A stretch of 64,000 nucleotides of DNA from Polytrichum commune (Eukaryota > Streptophyta > Polytrichopsida > Polytrichales > Polytrichaceae), in NCBI GenBank assembly GCA_950295325.1, contig OX485807.1, positions 33,822,440-33,886,439 on the forward strand, written 5' to 3'. Below are positions 48,163 through 59,152 of this stretch, one piece after another; position 1 is the first letter of the stretch; every line of letters begins with the position of its first letter. The translations under genes and the position numbers were made by a program. The notes beneath the pieces are model-generated. The model was not told where the DNA came from. It saw only the letters and a list, made by a program, of their open reading frames with translations, and did no database searches.

Positions 48163-48354
48163 CCCTTGAAAATAATATGCAACCCGAATGGTACTACTTC
48201 TAGTTGATTGAGTTTTTGCCCTTAGTACAAACCCTAATCCTTTAGTGCTTTGCCCACCAAGCCCTTAGGAATCGTACCAATGTAAGAGGGGTCTAATACT
48301 ACCCCTCGGCTATGTTCAAGGCTATATCTTTCCAACCATGTCTAACTAGACTTG
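48163..48354. other. Intergenic DNA
   Basis: Nothing recognised. Confidence 0.4.
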
Positions 48355-48474
48355 GTTTAAGGACTTAGAATAAGAGTCCTTAAACTAGACTTAGTTTAAC
48401 TAAGTTAGACTTAAACCTAGTTAAGACTGATTTTAAGTCTAGTTTAAGGAAGTTAAGTCTTATTTTAACTTCCT
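48355..48474. repeat. Three overlapping foldbacks
   Basis: The arms are TTTAAGGACT/AGTCCTTAAA (within 48355-48385), CCTTAAACTAGACTTA/TAAGTCTAGTTTAAGG (48378-48393 with 48434-48449, perfect over 16 bp) and AAGGAAGTTAA/TTAACTTCCTT (48446-48474). The region is built from permutations of TTAAACTAGACTTAG-like words. Confidence 0.85.
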
Positions 48475-49376
48475 TTGGAATAGAGGAAGTTAAAATAAAT
48501 AAATAAATAAAAAATAATGATATACGTGTTATGATATAATGGATTATGTTTTAACATTAGCTAAGATTGGTGGGGACTGAGCTCAAAGAGCAAGGCATCT
48601 AGCCATGGCCGCCATGGAGGGACCTACCTCATTCCCATAAGCATCTCAAGCCCTCCAAATCATGGACGTTTCTTGATGAATAAGTTAGGCCCCACTAACC
48701 ACGGAGGGGTCACCATTTTTTGGGGTTGGTTATCTACTAAAAAAATCCGGTGGGGAATTTGAAGTATGTGCATCTACAATTGGCAATGTACCTAAACTAC
48801 ACACAATCTATGACATTCATAGATTTTAAACGTGAGATAAAAACTATTTTTTGATTTTTTTGATTTGAGGTACGGGTCCCTTAAATAGGTGCACATACCT
48901 TGGAACCCCTTTCGGTGCCATCACACCCAACGTTCCGTGAGTTAGGGTTGGTTTAGGCTACGGTGGAGAAGTGCACATGTAAAAAACTTAGGGGAATGGA
49001 GCAATATGGTTGTTTGTGAAATGGGTTCTTCACCGGCTAGGGTTTACACGACAACCAAGATTTCTCATGTTAAGAATTTCAAGCATGGATGACAAAACGA
49101 TAAGGTTGTCACACATGGCAACACTTTTTGCTAGAGGAATTCTCCAAAAGGTTAAGTTTATTGGGCAACCTCAAACCCTCGGACAAGAACTTGGGCCTTC
49201 AGAGAACTCCAACTTGAGATTTTTTTTTAAAAAAAAATGTTTCTCCATCATGTCCACCATACCAACCGTTGCCTCAAATAACCTTTTCTTGGGCTGAAAT
49301 TATTGACCGACTACTGGTACTTCTTCACCATAGTTTAAAATGGCCATTATAGTGACCCAAATTACATAACTTATAA
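48475..49376. other. Intergenic DNA
   Basis: An AAAT-rich tract follows the foldbacks (48497-48515). No convincing gene. The 95-codon frame at 49010-49297 has no recognisable domain. Confidence 0.45.
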
Positions 49377-49379
49377 TAA

Positions 49380-49858
49380 GGGTCGCTTCACACTATGGCC
49401 GTTGATTTCCACCAATCATATTACAAAAAACCAAGAATTCTACCTCTCAATCCTTCACACTACTGGCCAAAGTCCAAAGGCCGTCACTCTCCAAAATGCG
49501 TACAAGGCAATTCTTTTTTACCAAGGTGACGGACTCTCAAAGCAAGTTTGGGTCAGACCTGACTGGAATCTCAAACTATGGTCAAGAGGCCCTCGATTTC
49601 TTTTCATTGAAATGTCAAAAACCGACAAGATCTTGGCCGTCAGATTGGAGGGGTTGTTTTGGACAGGTATAAAGTGATATGGATTTGGACTTTGGACTTG
49701 GCTTTTGGAGGCTTCACACTATGCCCAGTTGAAGGCTCCATTCCCATATTTTATTGGCTATTTGTTTCCAGCCCATTTCTTTGGACTCTCAACATTGTTT
49801 GGCCATTCAATCCATCCCACGGCCTCTCGACTTGAATGGCCATAGTGCGAAGCTGCCC
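49380..49858. mobile_element. Harbinger/Tourist-like MITE, 479 bp
   Basis: GGGTCGCTTCACACTATGG and its counterpart read in from 49858 (GGGCAGCTTCGCACTATGG) form an inverted repeat matching at about 18 of 21 bases. TAA flanks both sides (49377-49379 and 49859-49861), the 3-bp duplication of PIF/Harbinger elements. The 91-codon frame inside is not a known transposase. Confidence 0.75.
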
Positions 49859-49861
49859 TAA

Positions 49862-50127
49862 GTTGTTGATGGAAAAAAAAATTGTCTTTTTGCGGAGGCA
49901 TCAATATTGGGAGCTTCCCATTGGCTTACAATTTGTGTAATGCCACTTGGGAAGTGTTTTAGAGAAGCTCCGACTTGGATCAACGCCCTATTGCCACGTC
50001 ATCAAAAGCTACCGGGTCAAAATTCCAATCCTTTCACCCAAAGAACACATGTCCACTTTTGAAAACGATGACAACATTCAATCCCAAAAGCGGCTCCGCT
50101 CATCTATCGAGATAATAAGGGACTAGT
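49862..50127. other. Intergenic DNA
   Basis: Nothing recognised. Confidence 0.4.
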
Positions 50128-50500
50128 GTACACTAAATATTGTATTTAGTGTTTGATTAGATTTAGTGTTTTACCACCCTACTCTTCTCAACACTAATTT
50201 TCAATTCTTTGATAATTAGTGTTAGACATAAATGCGCCGCCGCCGCCGCCTTCCTTGTTGCCACCTCTTTCTTGGAAATAGTCAATCGCCTTCCTTGTTG
50301 CCACCTCTTTCCTATTAAATACTAAATTCGTGCATGTAACTTTCACATATTACCATAGATGATATTTAGTGTTTGAGTTTACATTTAATGTTACTTACTT
50401 TCATAGGGTTAGTGATATTTAGTGTAGTGTTCGTATTTAGTGTATCTAACACTAAATATCATATTTTGTGTAGTGTACACTAAATATTGTATTTAGTGTC
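50128..50500. mobile_element. TA-flanked MITE, CACTAAATA family (copy 3, with tandem terminus)
   Basis: It starts TA/CACTAAATATTGTATTTAG and ends ATATTTTGTG/TA near 50475. A second terminal block CACTAAATATTGTATTTAG follows at once. The interior matches 4675-4922. It includes a GCCGCC run and a duplicated CGCCTTCCTTGTTGCCACC. Confidence 0.75.
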
Positions 50501-50639
50501 ACCGATTCTATATGTCTTGCTATGTAATTGTGAACCGCCCGTGTAGTGTCGCCAACACTAAATATAAATCTCACATTAAGTGTGATAAATGATGACCTCG
50601 TTTATGTGTGATTTTGATGTGAAGATTAATTTGGGTACC

Positions 50640-51010
50640 ATACACATACACTCTATATTTTATAATATCACGCCTGTGGTAACCAAAGTGCATGTCATAT
50701 TGAGCAGTTTTGTAGTGTTGACAAGGATGTAGGATCAGAAAGAATTAGTGTAGCATGTGACATTATGGAATAAAACAAAGTTTACGTTGCATTACTGACG
50801 ATAATTACAATGACGATAGCGTGATGCATGCGATCGTGTGGTTGGAATTCTTTGGTGGTTTATATTAATGTCAAAACCCGTTATATATGGGAGGGAAACA
50901 TGACAACAAGGAGTGAAATTTAAACTGAGAACATATGTTCTCTAGGGTTTGGGATATAAGAGAAGCAATGACATTAAGGAGGTTGATATTACGGAGTTTA
51001 GAGTGTAGTT
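50640..51010 (+). repeat. Dispersed repeat F (copy 2)
   Basis: It is collinear with 38390-38755, ending in GGAGTTTAGAGTGTAGTTT. Confidence 0.75.
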
Positions 51011-51164
51011 TGCAATTGACTCCTTAGAGTTTGACCAACTGCCAATCGATGTTTGGGATATCAAACCTCCTCTTGTAGACTATTGTATAGGTAGTTGATG
51101 TAGGGAGGCTTGGGTGGAGTTGTCGTAATTGAGATAGTTGTGCCTTATTCGGTGCCTCGTCTAA

Positions 51165-51490
51165 AACAAACACTTGTAATTTGAGTGGCGAGTGGTTGGA
51201 TGTGGATCCAAGAACGGACACCAAGAAGACATGTGTCAGAAGAGATTGGACTACGTGCTCAAAGTACATTAACCGTTCTAGACATAATAGTCAGCATAAT
51301 TGGGAGGGGGGTAAATATGATTCTTTTATAACTCAAAGAGTCTTCACTTTGACAATGAAGAGGATATTCATGAACGCACTAAAAATTATGAGGAAAGTGG
51401 CCGCATGCACAAGTTGGATTTGCTAATCATCTCGCTCTAATCAAGTTTTCATATCTTAGGAGAAGTGGGCCACTTAAGACCCACCCAAGA
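51165..51490 (+). repeat. Dispersed repeat R, copy
   Basis: TTTGAGTGGCGAGTGGTTGG, AGAGATTGGACTACGTGCTC, AATAGTCAGCATAATTGGGA and the end block CCACTTAAGACCCACC. Confidence 0.85.
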
Positions 51491-51514
51491 TAGAAAGTAT
51501 ATGATCCAACCATT

Positions 51515-51815
51515 GATCTTAATTGGACACCTATATTTGAGTGGTATGTGGTAGCTTGTGGCTTAGATGTGGCTCCAAGAATGAATTTTCAAGATATATG
51601 TGTTTAAAATTGATTGGACTATGTGCTCAAAAAACAATAACCTCTTTTAGTTCAATAGTCAACATAATGACCGCGGGGGGGGGGGGGGGGACTTCTATGA
51701 CCATGAGAATGTTCACTTTGATCATATAAGCTCAAACATTATGAGGAATGTGGCTACTGTGGAAAAGTGGGCTAGTGGGAAAAAATAACCATTTAAGACC
51801 CATCTATCTTAGTGG
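51515..51815 (+). repeat. Dispersed repeat R, adjacent tandem copy
   Basis: TATATTTGAGTGGTATGTGG, TTGATTGGACTATGTGCTC, TTCAATAGTCAACATAATG and CATTTAAGACCCATC. It contains a 16-base G run (51675-51690). With the preceding copy it forms a head-to-tail pair. Confidence 0.85.
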
Positions 51816-51985
51816 CATAGAACCATGCATAAGCATTGGACAAATGGACAAAGACTGCATGCCACATGCACACACAAACACAAAATATTGTATTTAATGT
51901 CATGTGGTATTTTATGTCAATGTGGTATTTTATGTCAATGTGGTAACTTTTCTAATGGCACTTATTATGATGAAGTTAACAAGTA

Positions 51986-52867
51986 CAATCCAACCTCGTT
52001 AATACGACAAATTTTTGCGAGACCAAACTTTTTGGTTCAAAACTCCCTCTTTTATACGACTACGGCACTCGATGATGCGACATTTAGAATCTCCGTTTTG
52101 TCATATGAAAGAGGTAGTTAATGCTGAATAATTCCTTTCATCTATGTTATGAACATCTAAGATACATCCATTTTCACTTGGGAACTACTTGGAAACTTCA
52201 CTTATCATTGGGAACTTCATGAGCATTAGGGGTACTAGTGTTAAATGGACATGGTTAGGGTTAGAGTGGCCTTTTGCCTAGTATGTTGCCTCATACTCAT
52301 GGTGATATAGTATCGCCGGTGTCTTGAGACTTACATTGAGATGGAAGGGGAAGAGATTACCGAGCTAGAATCGAGTATTGGTAAGTCGTTGGATGTTGCC
52401 TTGGGAACCAATTCTGCACAAGACTTTTATCTATATGTTGATCTAGATTTAGTAGATGTGGATGATGTTGCTCCACCTATAGTAAAGCTTAGTGATGCTT
52501 AATGTCATGCATCATTGTTGTCTAGTTTCTTGTTAGAGAACTCTTTATATTTTGGTGTTCATGAAATTATTAGTTTTCAAAAGTTAGTAGGGAATTTAGA
52601 TAAGATGACAGTTGCTAACTTGGGTAGGCAACACCATAGATCTTTGGACTCCTATTTCAAGAATTCTTGAGAATATTTGTATATGTTTGGAGTTATAAGT
52701 TATTATTTCATACCATCTATATCGCTTAAACTCGTTGTATATATTTTTGTATTTCTCCTATAATATGACAACTTTACGCCATTAGTCATATTGATGAGAA
52801 GATGACACCTCGATAAGAAGACTTTTTGTGTGTATCCCAAAAGTGTCATACTAAATAGGGAGAACAA
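51986..52867 (+). mobile_element. pogo/Tigger-like transposon, internally deleted, 882 bp
   Basis: The left end CAATCCAACCTCGTTAATAC resembles pogo-family termini. The right end, read inward from 52867, shares its inner part (TTA(A/G)TA(C/T)GAC). TA flanks both ends (51984-51985 and 52868-52869). The element retains only the C-terminal transposase segment at 52341-52670. The DDE core and DNA-binding domains are missing. Confidence 0.65.
52341..52670 (+). pseudogene. C-terminal remnant of a pogo/Tigger transposase
   Basis: A frame from ATG 52341 reads ITELESSIGK and an acidic stretch (DLDLVDVDDVAPP). A TAA follows at 52500-52502. Then come HASLLSSFLLENS, FQKLVGNLDKMTVANLGRQ and HRSLDSYF before TGA 52668-52670. 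The end resembles a degenerate PCNA-interacting (PIP) box, known from pogo-type transposases. About 110 codons remain of a protein usually several times longer. Confidence 0.65.
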
Positions 52868-52966
52868 TAATGTCATGGAAGATTAACTTTGGAAGAAATC
52901 CATGCCAGTTATTGAAACAAAGTTTGGTACATTCAACATCATATTTTTTTTGGTAAATAAAATATT

Positions 52967-53565
52967 GTCATGGATGATTGAAATTTGGATGAAAAATCAT
53001 TTACTAAGTGACAACAAATTGCAACATTGTAAACCTATAATGCCCACAGTTTTTTCACAAGGATTGACATATAATGTTAGGTGTACATTTAGTGTTGGTG
53101 ACACTACACAAGCGGTTTACAATTATTATTGAGCACAACCAATAGAATTGGTAACACTAAATATTGCATGCAATGTCAGATGGTATTTTGTGTCATTACA
53201 ATAAATATTTTTGTGACACTGTCTATGAACAAATTTACAAATACTTTCATCCCAACACACTTTCCGTTCATCCAAATATCAACCATTGAAACAAACGTTG
53301 ATATAATTTGCATCCTAACAAATATGTGATGAAATGTTGTCATGGATGACTGGAATTTGGATGAAAAATCACTTAGGAAGTGACAATAATCGCAACACTC
53401 TAAATCATTACCCCCCTCCCCCTCCCCCACCCAAAGATTTATAAGGGAATGACAAATAATGTTGGGTTAATATTTAGTGTTGGTGACACTACACCGGGCT
53501 TACAATTAGTATCGAGCAAGATAATTAGAATTGGTGGACACTAAATGCAATATTTAGTGTACACT
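52967..53565 (+). repeat. Two ~220-bp direct copies, period 372 bp
   Basis: GTCATGGATGA(T/C)TG starts units at 52967 and 53339. Both continue with AATTTGGATGAAAAATCA, TTTAGTGTTGGTGACACTAC and ATAGAATTGGT/TAGAATTGGT, and end in ACACTAAAT motifs of the CACTAAATA MITE family. Confidence 0.8.
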
Positions 53566-55291
53566 AGGGGGTCAACCTAGGGGGGTGATCCACTACATAG
53601 TTCTCCCCTCATCATGACCTAAACATATAATATTGAGCAGTTGCCTAGTGAACTGCCCCCGCGATATGCGGGCGCTTTGATTCCAGCGTTGGCGGCGGCG
53701 TCCGTATAAACGCCCACTTCCGTAAATACCACACATACAATACCATATACACCCTAAAATCTACGCAATACATACATACAAACCGTATATAGACAGCCGC
53801 GGGCGGGCGGGCGGCTGGGTCACGCGATTCTTCGCGGCAGTTTCCTCTCCGTCGTCTCGGATGCTCTTCAACAATGTCCCCTCTAAAGCGTTTCCTACGA
53901 TCTCCAACTGAAAACCCGCCGCGTGCAGTAGCTTATTCCTTGTTCCATTGCATCACGAGGCCTCGAAACAAATCATCTTCCACGTCACTCCAGGGCGGCG
54001 GTGGATTGAGCGGGGGGGGAGGGGGAGTCGCTTAAGTTACGAAACTCGCAGGAATCAAGCCGAGTTGTGTTATTCGGGCTTTTGGTAGCTAGTAGCTGAT
54101 CATCGTTTCGTTGGGATAAGTTAAGTAGGTGGACGGAATCGCTGTGGGAGGTATTGAAGAAAGGTGTGGTTTTTTGTTTTTTTTGTTTTTTTTTTGGTTT
54201 GGTGTGGGTGGTTGGGTGTTGCTAAAAGCTAGGATGCTGTCTCGTCAGCGTTGAATGGGTCATGGTGGTCCTACTTTGCTTATTAGATTCCTCCTACTTT
54301 GAGTCATGTAGTGATGATATTGTTGTTTTAGTGACTCAGTGGCCCGCCTCCATTCGCAATTTCGTGTTGGGAGAAGCGGAAAGTTCGCTTCTGTCGGGAT
54401 TTGAGATTGCTCGAGCAGGTTAGTGAGCGAAACTCATCATATCGGTCTTCTGTGTTGCTTAGGATTTGCTTTAGCTCGGTATTGAGGTGCAGAAAGAAAG
54501 AGAGAGAAAGAGAGTGAGAGAGAGCAATTAGGTAGTTCAGTGTTGGTGTTGTTGTGAGGAGGAGCGCTGGCGATTCGGTGAGCAGTAGGTGGCAGGGTGA
54601 ATTTGAATATTTGGATGGCTTTTGGTAAAAGCTGAGGGATTGGTGTATCGAGGAGTAAGAGTAAGGTATGCCTCACGTAGCATTTTGAAACTTGGTAGGC
54701 TCCTCAAGTGTCTCGTTGCGTGTACCAAGCGGAGGTTAGGTTGTCTTTCTGTAGCTTCCGGCGTTTTCAGCCGAGGTACGTAACGTAAGAACATCATGAT
54801 CCGGTGTAGTTAGTTGTCTGACTGGTTGGTGTAACTCTCGTCGGTTGCGTCTGTAATCCATTAGTGATTGAAGATCGACTCTTCCATCGAGGTTTCGTCC
54901 TGGAGATTGAAAGGTTTCAGCTCTTTTTTTGAAGCTTTCTTCGCGAGCAGGACAATACTGCTTTTTCTGCAATACATAACGCGAGAGCATCCTTCCGTTG
55001 TGGTTAGCTGGGTAGTTGTTGTCGTCCTTCTTTTTGTCGGTTGCTTTTTGAATTCCAGTAGGGATTGAACATAAACCCCGAGGTTTGCTCCTTGGAATTA
55101 CAAGAGTTCAGGTGATTGTCGGGAGTATTTGTTGTTTTGTTTTCTTCGCAAGCAGAATATCGGGTTGGCCTTCTCCTTGTCGTTTGGGTCAGTAGGGTTC
55201 GAACAAAGCCTCCACTTGGGGGGTTTCGAGGCTCTGGGATTTTATAAGGGCTCAGGTGTTGCTTTTGGAGGAATTGGTGTTTGTGCGCTCG
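53566..55291 (+). promoter_or_regulatory. Promoter and long leader of the membrane-protein gene
   Basis: GC content rises here. TATATAG at 53786-53792, followed by GC-rich sequence, is a candidate TATA box. A (GA)n tract near 54488-54525 is typical of plant 5' leaders. Several GT/AG pairs suggest a leader intron, but I could not fix one. No alternative coding sequence is convincing. Confidence 0.4.
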
Positions 55292-56893
55292 ATGATGATG
55301 GCGTTTCAAGTGGTAGCGGATCTTGTGGGACTGGTATGGCGTCACCCCATGGTATCATGCCTGGTGCTTGTGCTCTTCACCCCGCCCTTCTTCCCGCTGA
55401 TCAAGTACTTCTCCCCTCTCCTAATCTCCACCGGCCTCTTCATCCTGCTACTCGTCACCATGGGCCCAGGCAAGTCACTCTCCTCATCCTCTTCCACAAC
55501 CCCTCTTGGTGAAGGCGAGGAGTTTGAGCTTCGGAGAGTCACAACCCCGAAGGTGTGGAAGGACGACCAGTCGCTGTACACAGAAGAAGAGGAGGTGGAT
55601 GAGAACGGAGGACGAACGTTCAAGAGACGGAAGGCAGACGGATGGATGGACTGGGTTAAGGAGATTGAAGAGTCCGGGTTAGCTTGGGTGGAGAAGAAGC
55701 TCAAGAATGAGAATTGGAAAGGGAGTACTCTCAACGATGAGAATGTGTCCATCTTACAGGAAGCCTTCTCCGAGAAAACTCACCCTGTCTCTACCATCCC
55801 GGAGACAAAACCTAGCACTCATCAAGAAGCATCGACATCATCATCATCATCGCTCCAGGCGCAAGAAAGCCTTGCTAAGGAGGTCATTCTACCATTTTCT
55901 GAAGCACTGGACCTGCTAAACCCCCAGGGAGGAACAATTGGCGAAGCTGCACCTCCGAAGGAAGAAATTGAGTTCGGGGAAGGTGGTGAACAGCGGGATC
56001 AAGTGGCGCCAGTTTTGGTGACACCTCATCCTGTGAGGGTAACTGAATCTTCTTCGGACGGTGGTGGTGGTGGTGTGCATCACCTTGGAGTTGTTCCAAT
56101 TCAAATTCCCCTCAAGGCGGCTACCACGGGTGGTGGTGGAGCCGAACCGAGTCCAGATACGGAGCTGGATGATACGCCAAGTGAGCTTCGGAAGCGGATG
56201 ATGTCTGCTTCACTTGTGCGGAGAGACTCGATAAATGCAAACTCAGGGAAGTCGGTGAGCTCGGTGGAGTCAGATTTGGATAGCCCTGCTGCACAAGTGA
56301 AACTTTCCATGTCCGGGAAGCTGCACTTGATTGAGAATCTGGGTAATCTGATTGAAGAGCAGGAGCATGAGGTCCACGAACATGGGAAGAAGTCTCCCGT
56401 GCTTCAAGCCCTAAAGCCCACTGCTGCCGACGAACTGCAAGATGTGAAGGATAAGCTTGAGCATTTCCTTATTGAAGAGCATAAGGATGTTGCTGTTGTT
56501 GCAAGTCTCCCTGCTGCTGTTGTTCCTGTTGAGGAGAAGTCATTGCCAGAATTGGCTGGGAAGACATCAAGCTCGAAGCCTGGGTCACCTCTTTTTAAGG
56601 CAACTCCGGTTGCATCAGCAGCGGAGAAAAAGAAACTCAAGGTTAGGAATGAGTTTTCCTCTGATGACGAATCCTCGGGGGACGAACAATTCTCAGAGTC
56701 GGATAGTGATTCCGAGTTTGAGATTTTCCCTCCAGTGGAGCCTCCCAAGATGAAGCTGCATCCTCCTGTGAAGCTTGACATTCAACAAATTGAGAAGCGG
56801 CTGGGCACCCCGCTCCAGAAGAGTCCTACAACATCAAAAGCTCCTGGTGGATCAGGTGGAGGAGAAATCTCGGAAGTGCACCAGGGGCTATAA
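55292..56893 (+). CDS. Membrane-anchored acidic protein of unknown function, 533 aa
   Basis: I start at the first ATG of three in a row (ATGATGATGGCG, 55292). The frame opens earlier only with a GTG. Residues 1-60 hold two hydrophobic segments (about 19-36, VSCLVLVLFTPPFFPL, and 39-58, LLISTGLFILLLVTMG) separated by few residues, so the protein is probably a membrane hairpin. The rest is hydrophilic and probably disordered: a Ser run near 65, a conserved-looking basic/aromatic block (GGRTFKRRKADGWMDWVKEI), Gly/Pro/Ser-rich linkers, a Glu/His-rich helical stretch (LGNLIEEQEHEVHEHGKK) and an acidic tract near the end (SSDDESSGDEQFSESDSDSE). The 1.6-kb single-exon frame with even composition supports a real gene. 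I do not recognise the family. Land-plant putative transmembrane proteins of this layout exist. Confidence 0.8.
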   Translation: MMMAFQVVADLVGLVWRHPMVSCLVLVLFTPPFFPLIKYFSPLLISTGLFILLLVTMGPGKSLSSSSSTTPLGEGEEFELRRVTTPKVWKDDQSLYTEEEEVDENGGRTFKRRKADGWMDWVKEIEESGLAWVEKKLKNENWKGSTLNDENVSILQEAFSEKTHPVSTIPETKPSTHQEASTSSSSSLQAQESLAKEVILPFSEALDLLNPQGGTIGEAAPPKEEIEFGEGGEQRDQVAPVLVTPHPVRVTESSSDGGGGGVHHLGVVPIQIPLKAATTGGGGAEPSPDTELDDTPSELRKRMMSASLVRRDSINANSGKSVSSVESDLDSPAAQVKLSMSGKLHLIENLGNLIEEQEHEVHEHGKKSPVLQALKPTAADELQDVKDKLEHFLIEEHKDVAVVASLPAAVVPVEEKSLPELAGKTSSSKPGSPLFKATPVASAAEKKKLKVRNEFSSDDESSGDEQFSESDSDSEFEIFPPVEPPKMKLHPPVKLDIQQIEKRLGTPLQKSPTTSKAPGGSGGGEISEVHQGL

Positions 56894-59152
56894 GGGTTCA
56901 GGTGCAGGGTTCGTGAGCATGAAGGTTGAATGAATCCCTGGCAATCGGGTTTCAAGCTACCTAACTTACACAGGTTCCTGGTGTGTGGATCTGTAACAGG
57001 AAAGGTAAATTTTGTACAAAGGTATTGCACTGACTGAGTAGGTATTCATTTTGATTTAGCAAATCATTTTTCTCTCTTCTACTAAAGAGATGACGCAGAG
57101 ATGACCATTTGCGGCCCGGTTTTATAGTAGCTTCAAGCAAGCAGAGTTGCTCCATTCCATGCAAATGGGAGGCACTCTTATAGGCCATCATCATCAACAT
57201 GTCGCAGGATATTTTTCCAGGAGTTGTCCAATTTCAATGTTGGATGAAAGCTTTGTACTTCCAAAACCTTTCCAAGCTCTCTATGGAATTCCTTTTTTCT
57301 TCTTTCTTTCTTTCTTCTGAATTCTCTTCTTTCAGGAGTCTGCACGGGGTGCCACCTTGTCCAATTTTTATGGTGCGTCCCTGCAGGGTTTTGTAACGTC
57401 CTCTGTAATTTCAGCTGTTGACTCTTCGTCAACATAAGTGAAGAATTGTTTACTTTGTGACATTGGGATACTTGACATGATAATTTTGTGTTTTAGTATG
57501 CAAGGGAAGATATTCTTGAATACAATGGTTTACTTTGGAACCGGTCCACGAACCAAAACTTGACATTTGTCACCCCTGCAGTTTAGGGCAACATATCTTA
57601 AACATATTTTTATGTTGATCCCAATGTGCAAATGATTCCCAATTGATTTGAAAGTTTGCATGACACAACATATCCTAAACATTTACTGTTGGAATTTCTA
57701 TTGGACATGTGCCGGTGGGTGAAAATCCACGTGGAAGTTGTGTAGTTGTGGCACCATTGTCTCAAAACTGCAAGGCTTCCCCAAAAAATCACAAAATAAT
57801 GGTTTCAAGATTGTGAGCTGATTTTGAGTATGTAAATTGCTCCACTTTTGAATGTAGGTGGCATTTTGTCACTTGGAGATGATTTGAGTGGAGGTTTGAT
57901 AAAAAATCAACCCTAATTTTATTTTTAAGTTGCCCTCGAGACCATTAGGGACATTCCTATTATAATCTCCTAGATAATAAATTTAACATTTAAAATTAGG
58001 ACTATGATTAGTTTAAATTTAAATTTCAGACCTAAATCTCGGAAGTGAATCAGGGAATGATAGGGTGTAGCAGGTGTTAGCATTCATGGACAGAAGCTTC
58101 AATCCCTGGCCATGGCTATGGCACATTTAAAAACATGTTAGGCGGATTGGATCTTTGGGCTGCCTTTTGCTATCTTTAAAGTGATCATAAGAACAGTTGC
58201 TACTCTAGTATTTCTTTATGGGCTACAACTTATTTTATTCACTTCTTACTTAATACAAAACCCAACATTCGCTGAAGTTTTCATGACATGTCACTCAATT
58301 ACTGATGGTAACCAGGGTTAGCTGCGACCAGGGTTACGAAGATTACCCTACTCCAACACCTTAATGTGATTGTGTGAGCACACATGCTCTGGAGGTTGAG
58401 TTGATTCCAAATTCACAAAAGTGTCTGACAATAGAGATAAAGCATCTGAACCGAATGTCACCTCTGCTTAGTGTTCACTGCTCATATGCATACACCCCAG
58501 AATTGAAGGTACACTATAGGCACTTGGTAAGCTGGGTGGCACTAGAATTATCAATGGCATTTTAGACTCTGCATTTCTTTCCCCTCCTCTTTTTCACGAG
58601 TAGCTGCATGGAGTCCCCCTGCGAAGACCTACCATAGGCAGGGAATATTAATGCCCAAGCTTTCTGATCGTGATACTAGAGATAATTCATCATTAACATC
58701 AAACTCATAGTCTTCTGAATGCCCCAAAAGTTATCAAATTGCCCTCACCCAACTTATATTTAACAAGGCCAATGGCACTTTAAAATCAATTTGGTTGCAG
58801 TGTCCATTCATACATGACCAAGTCTTGTAGGCATCCTTGTGCTGGACTTAAGATTGTCAAGCCAGCTGCACATTCCTAGTCTCTCCAGGTTTTGCCACTC
58901 ACCTATTTCTGCCTTGTCTGTACAAATCTCTAGACATGTGGCACCTCTTCAAGAACACTAAAAACATCATTTATTGCACTGAAGCTACAAAGGCAAACAA
59001 TATACAGAAATTTCACTGGATGAGCAGCATATGGTGACTCCACAGGAGGATCCAAAGGGTTCCTTCCTCACTATAATCTACTTTTATACGAGTGGCCAGG
59101 TGTCTATATAGTCTACAGATGGAAATGGGAGACAAAGACCAGATATCTCATA
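56894..59152. other. Convergent intergenic region
   Basis: The plus-strand membrane-protein gene and the minus-strand EF-hand gene converge here. The first few hundred bases are the likely 3' untranslated region of the former, with a (TTTC)n tract near 57297-57318. The last few hundred are that of the latter. No further gene is supported. Confidence 0.5.
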
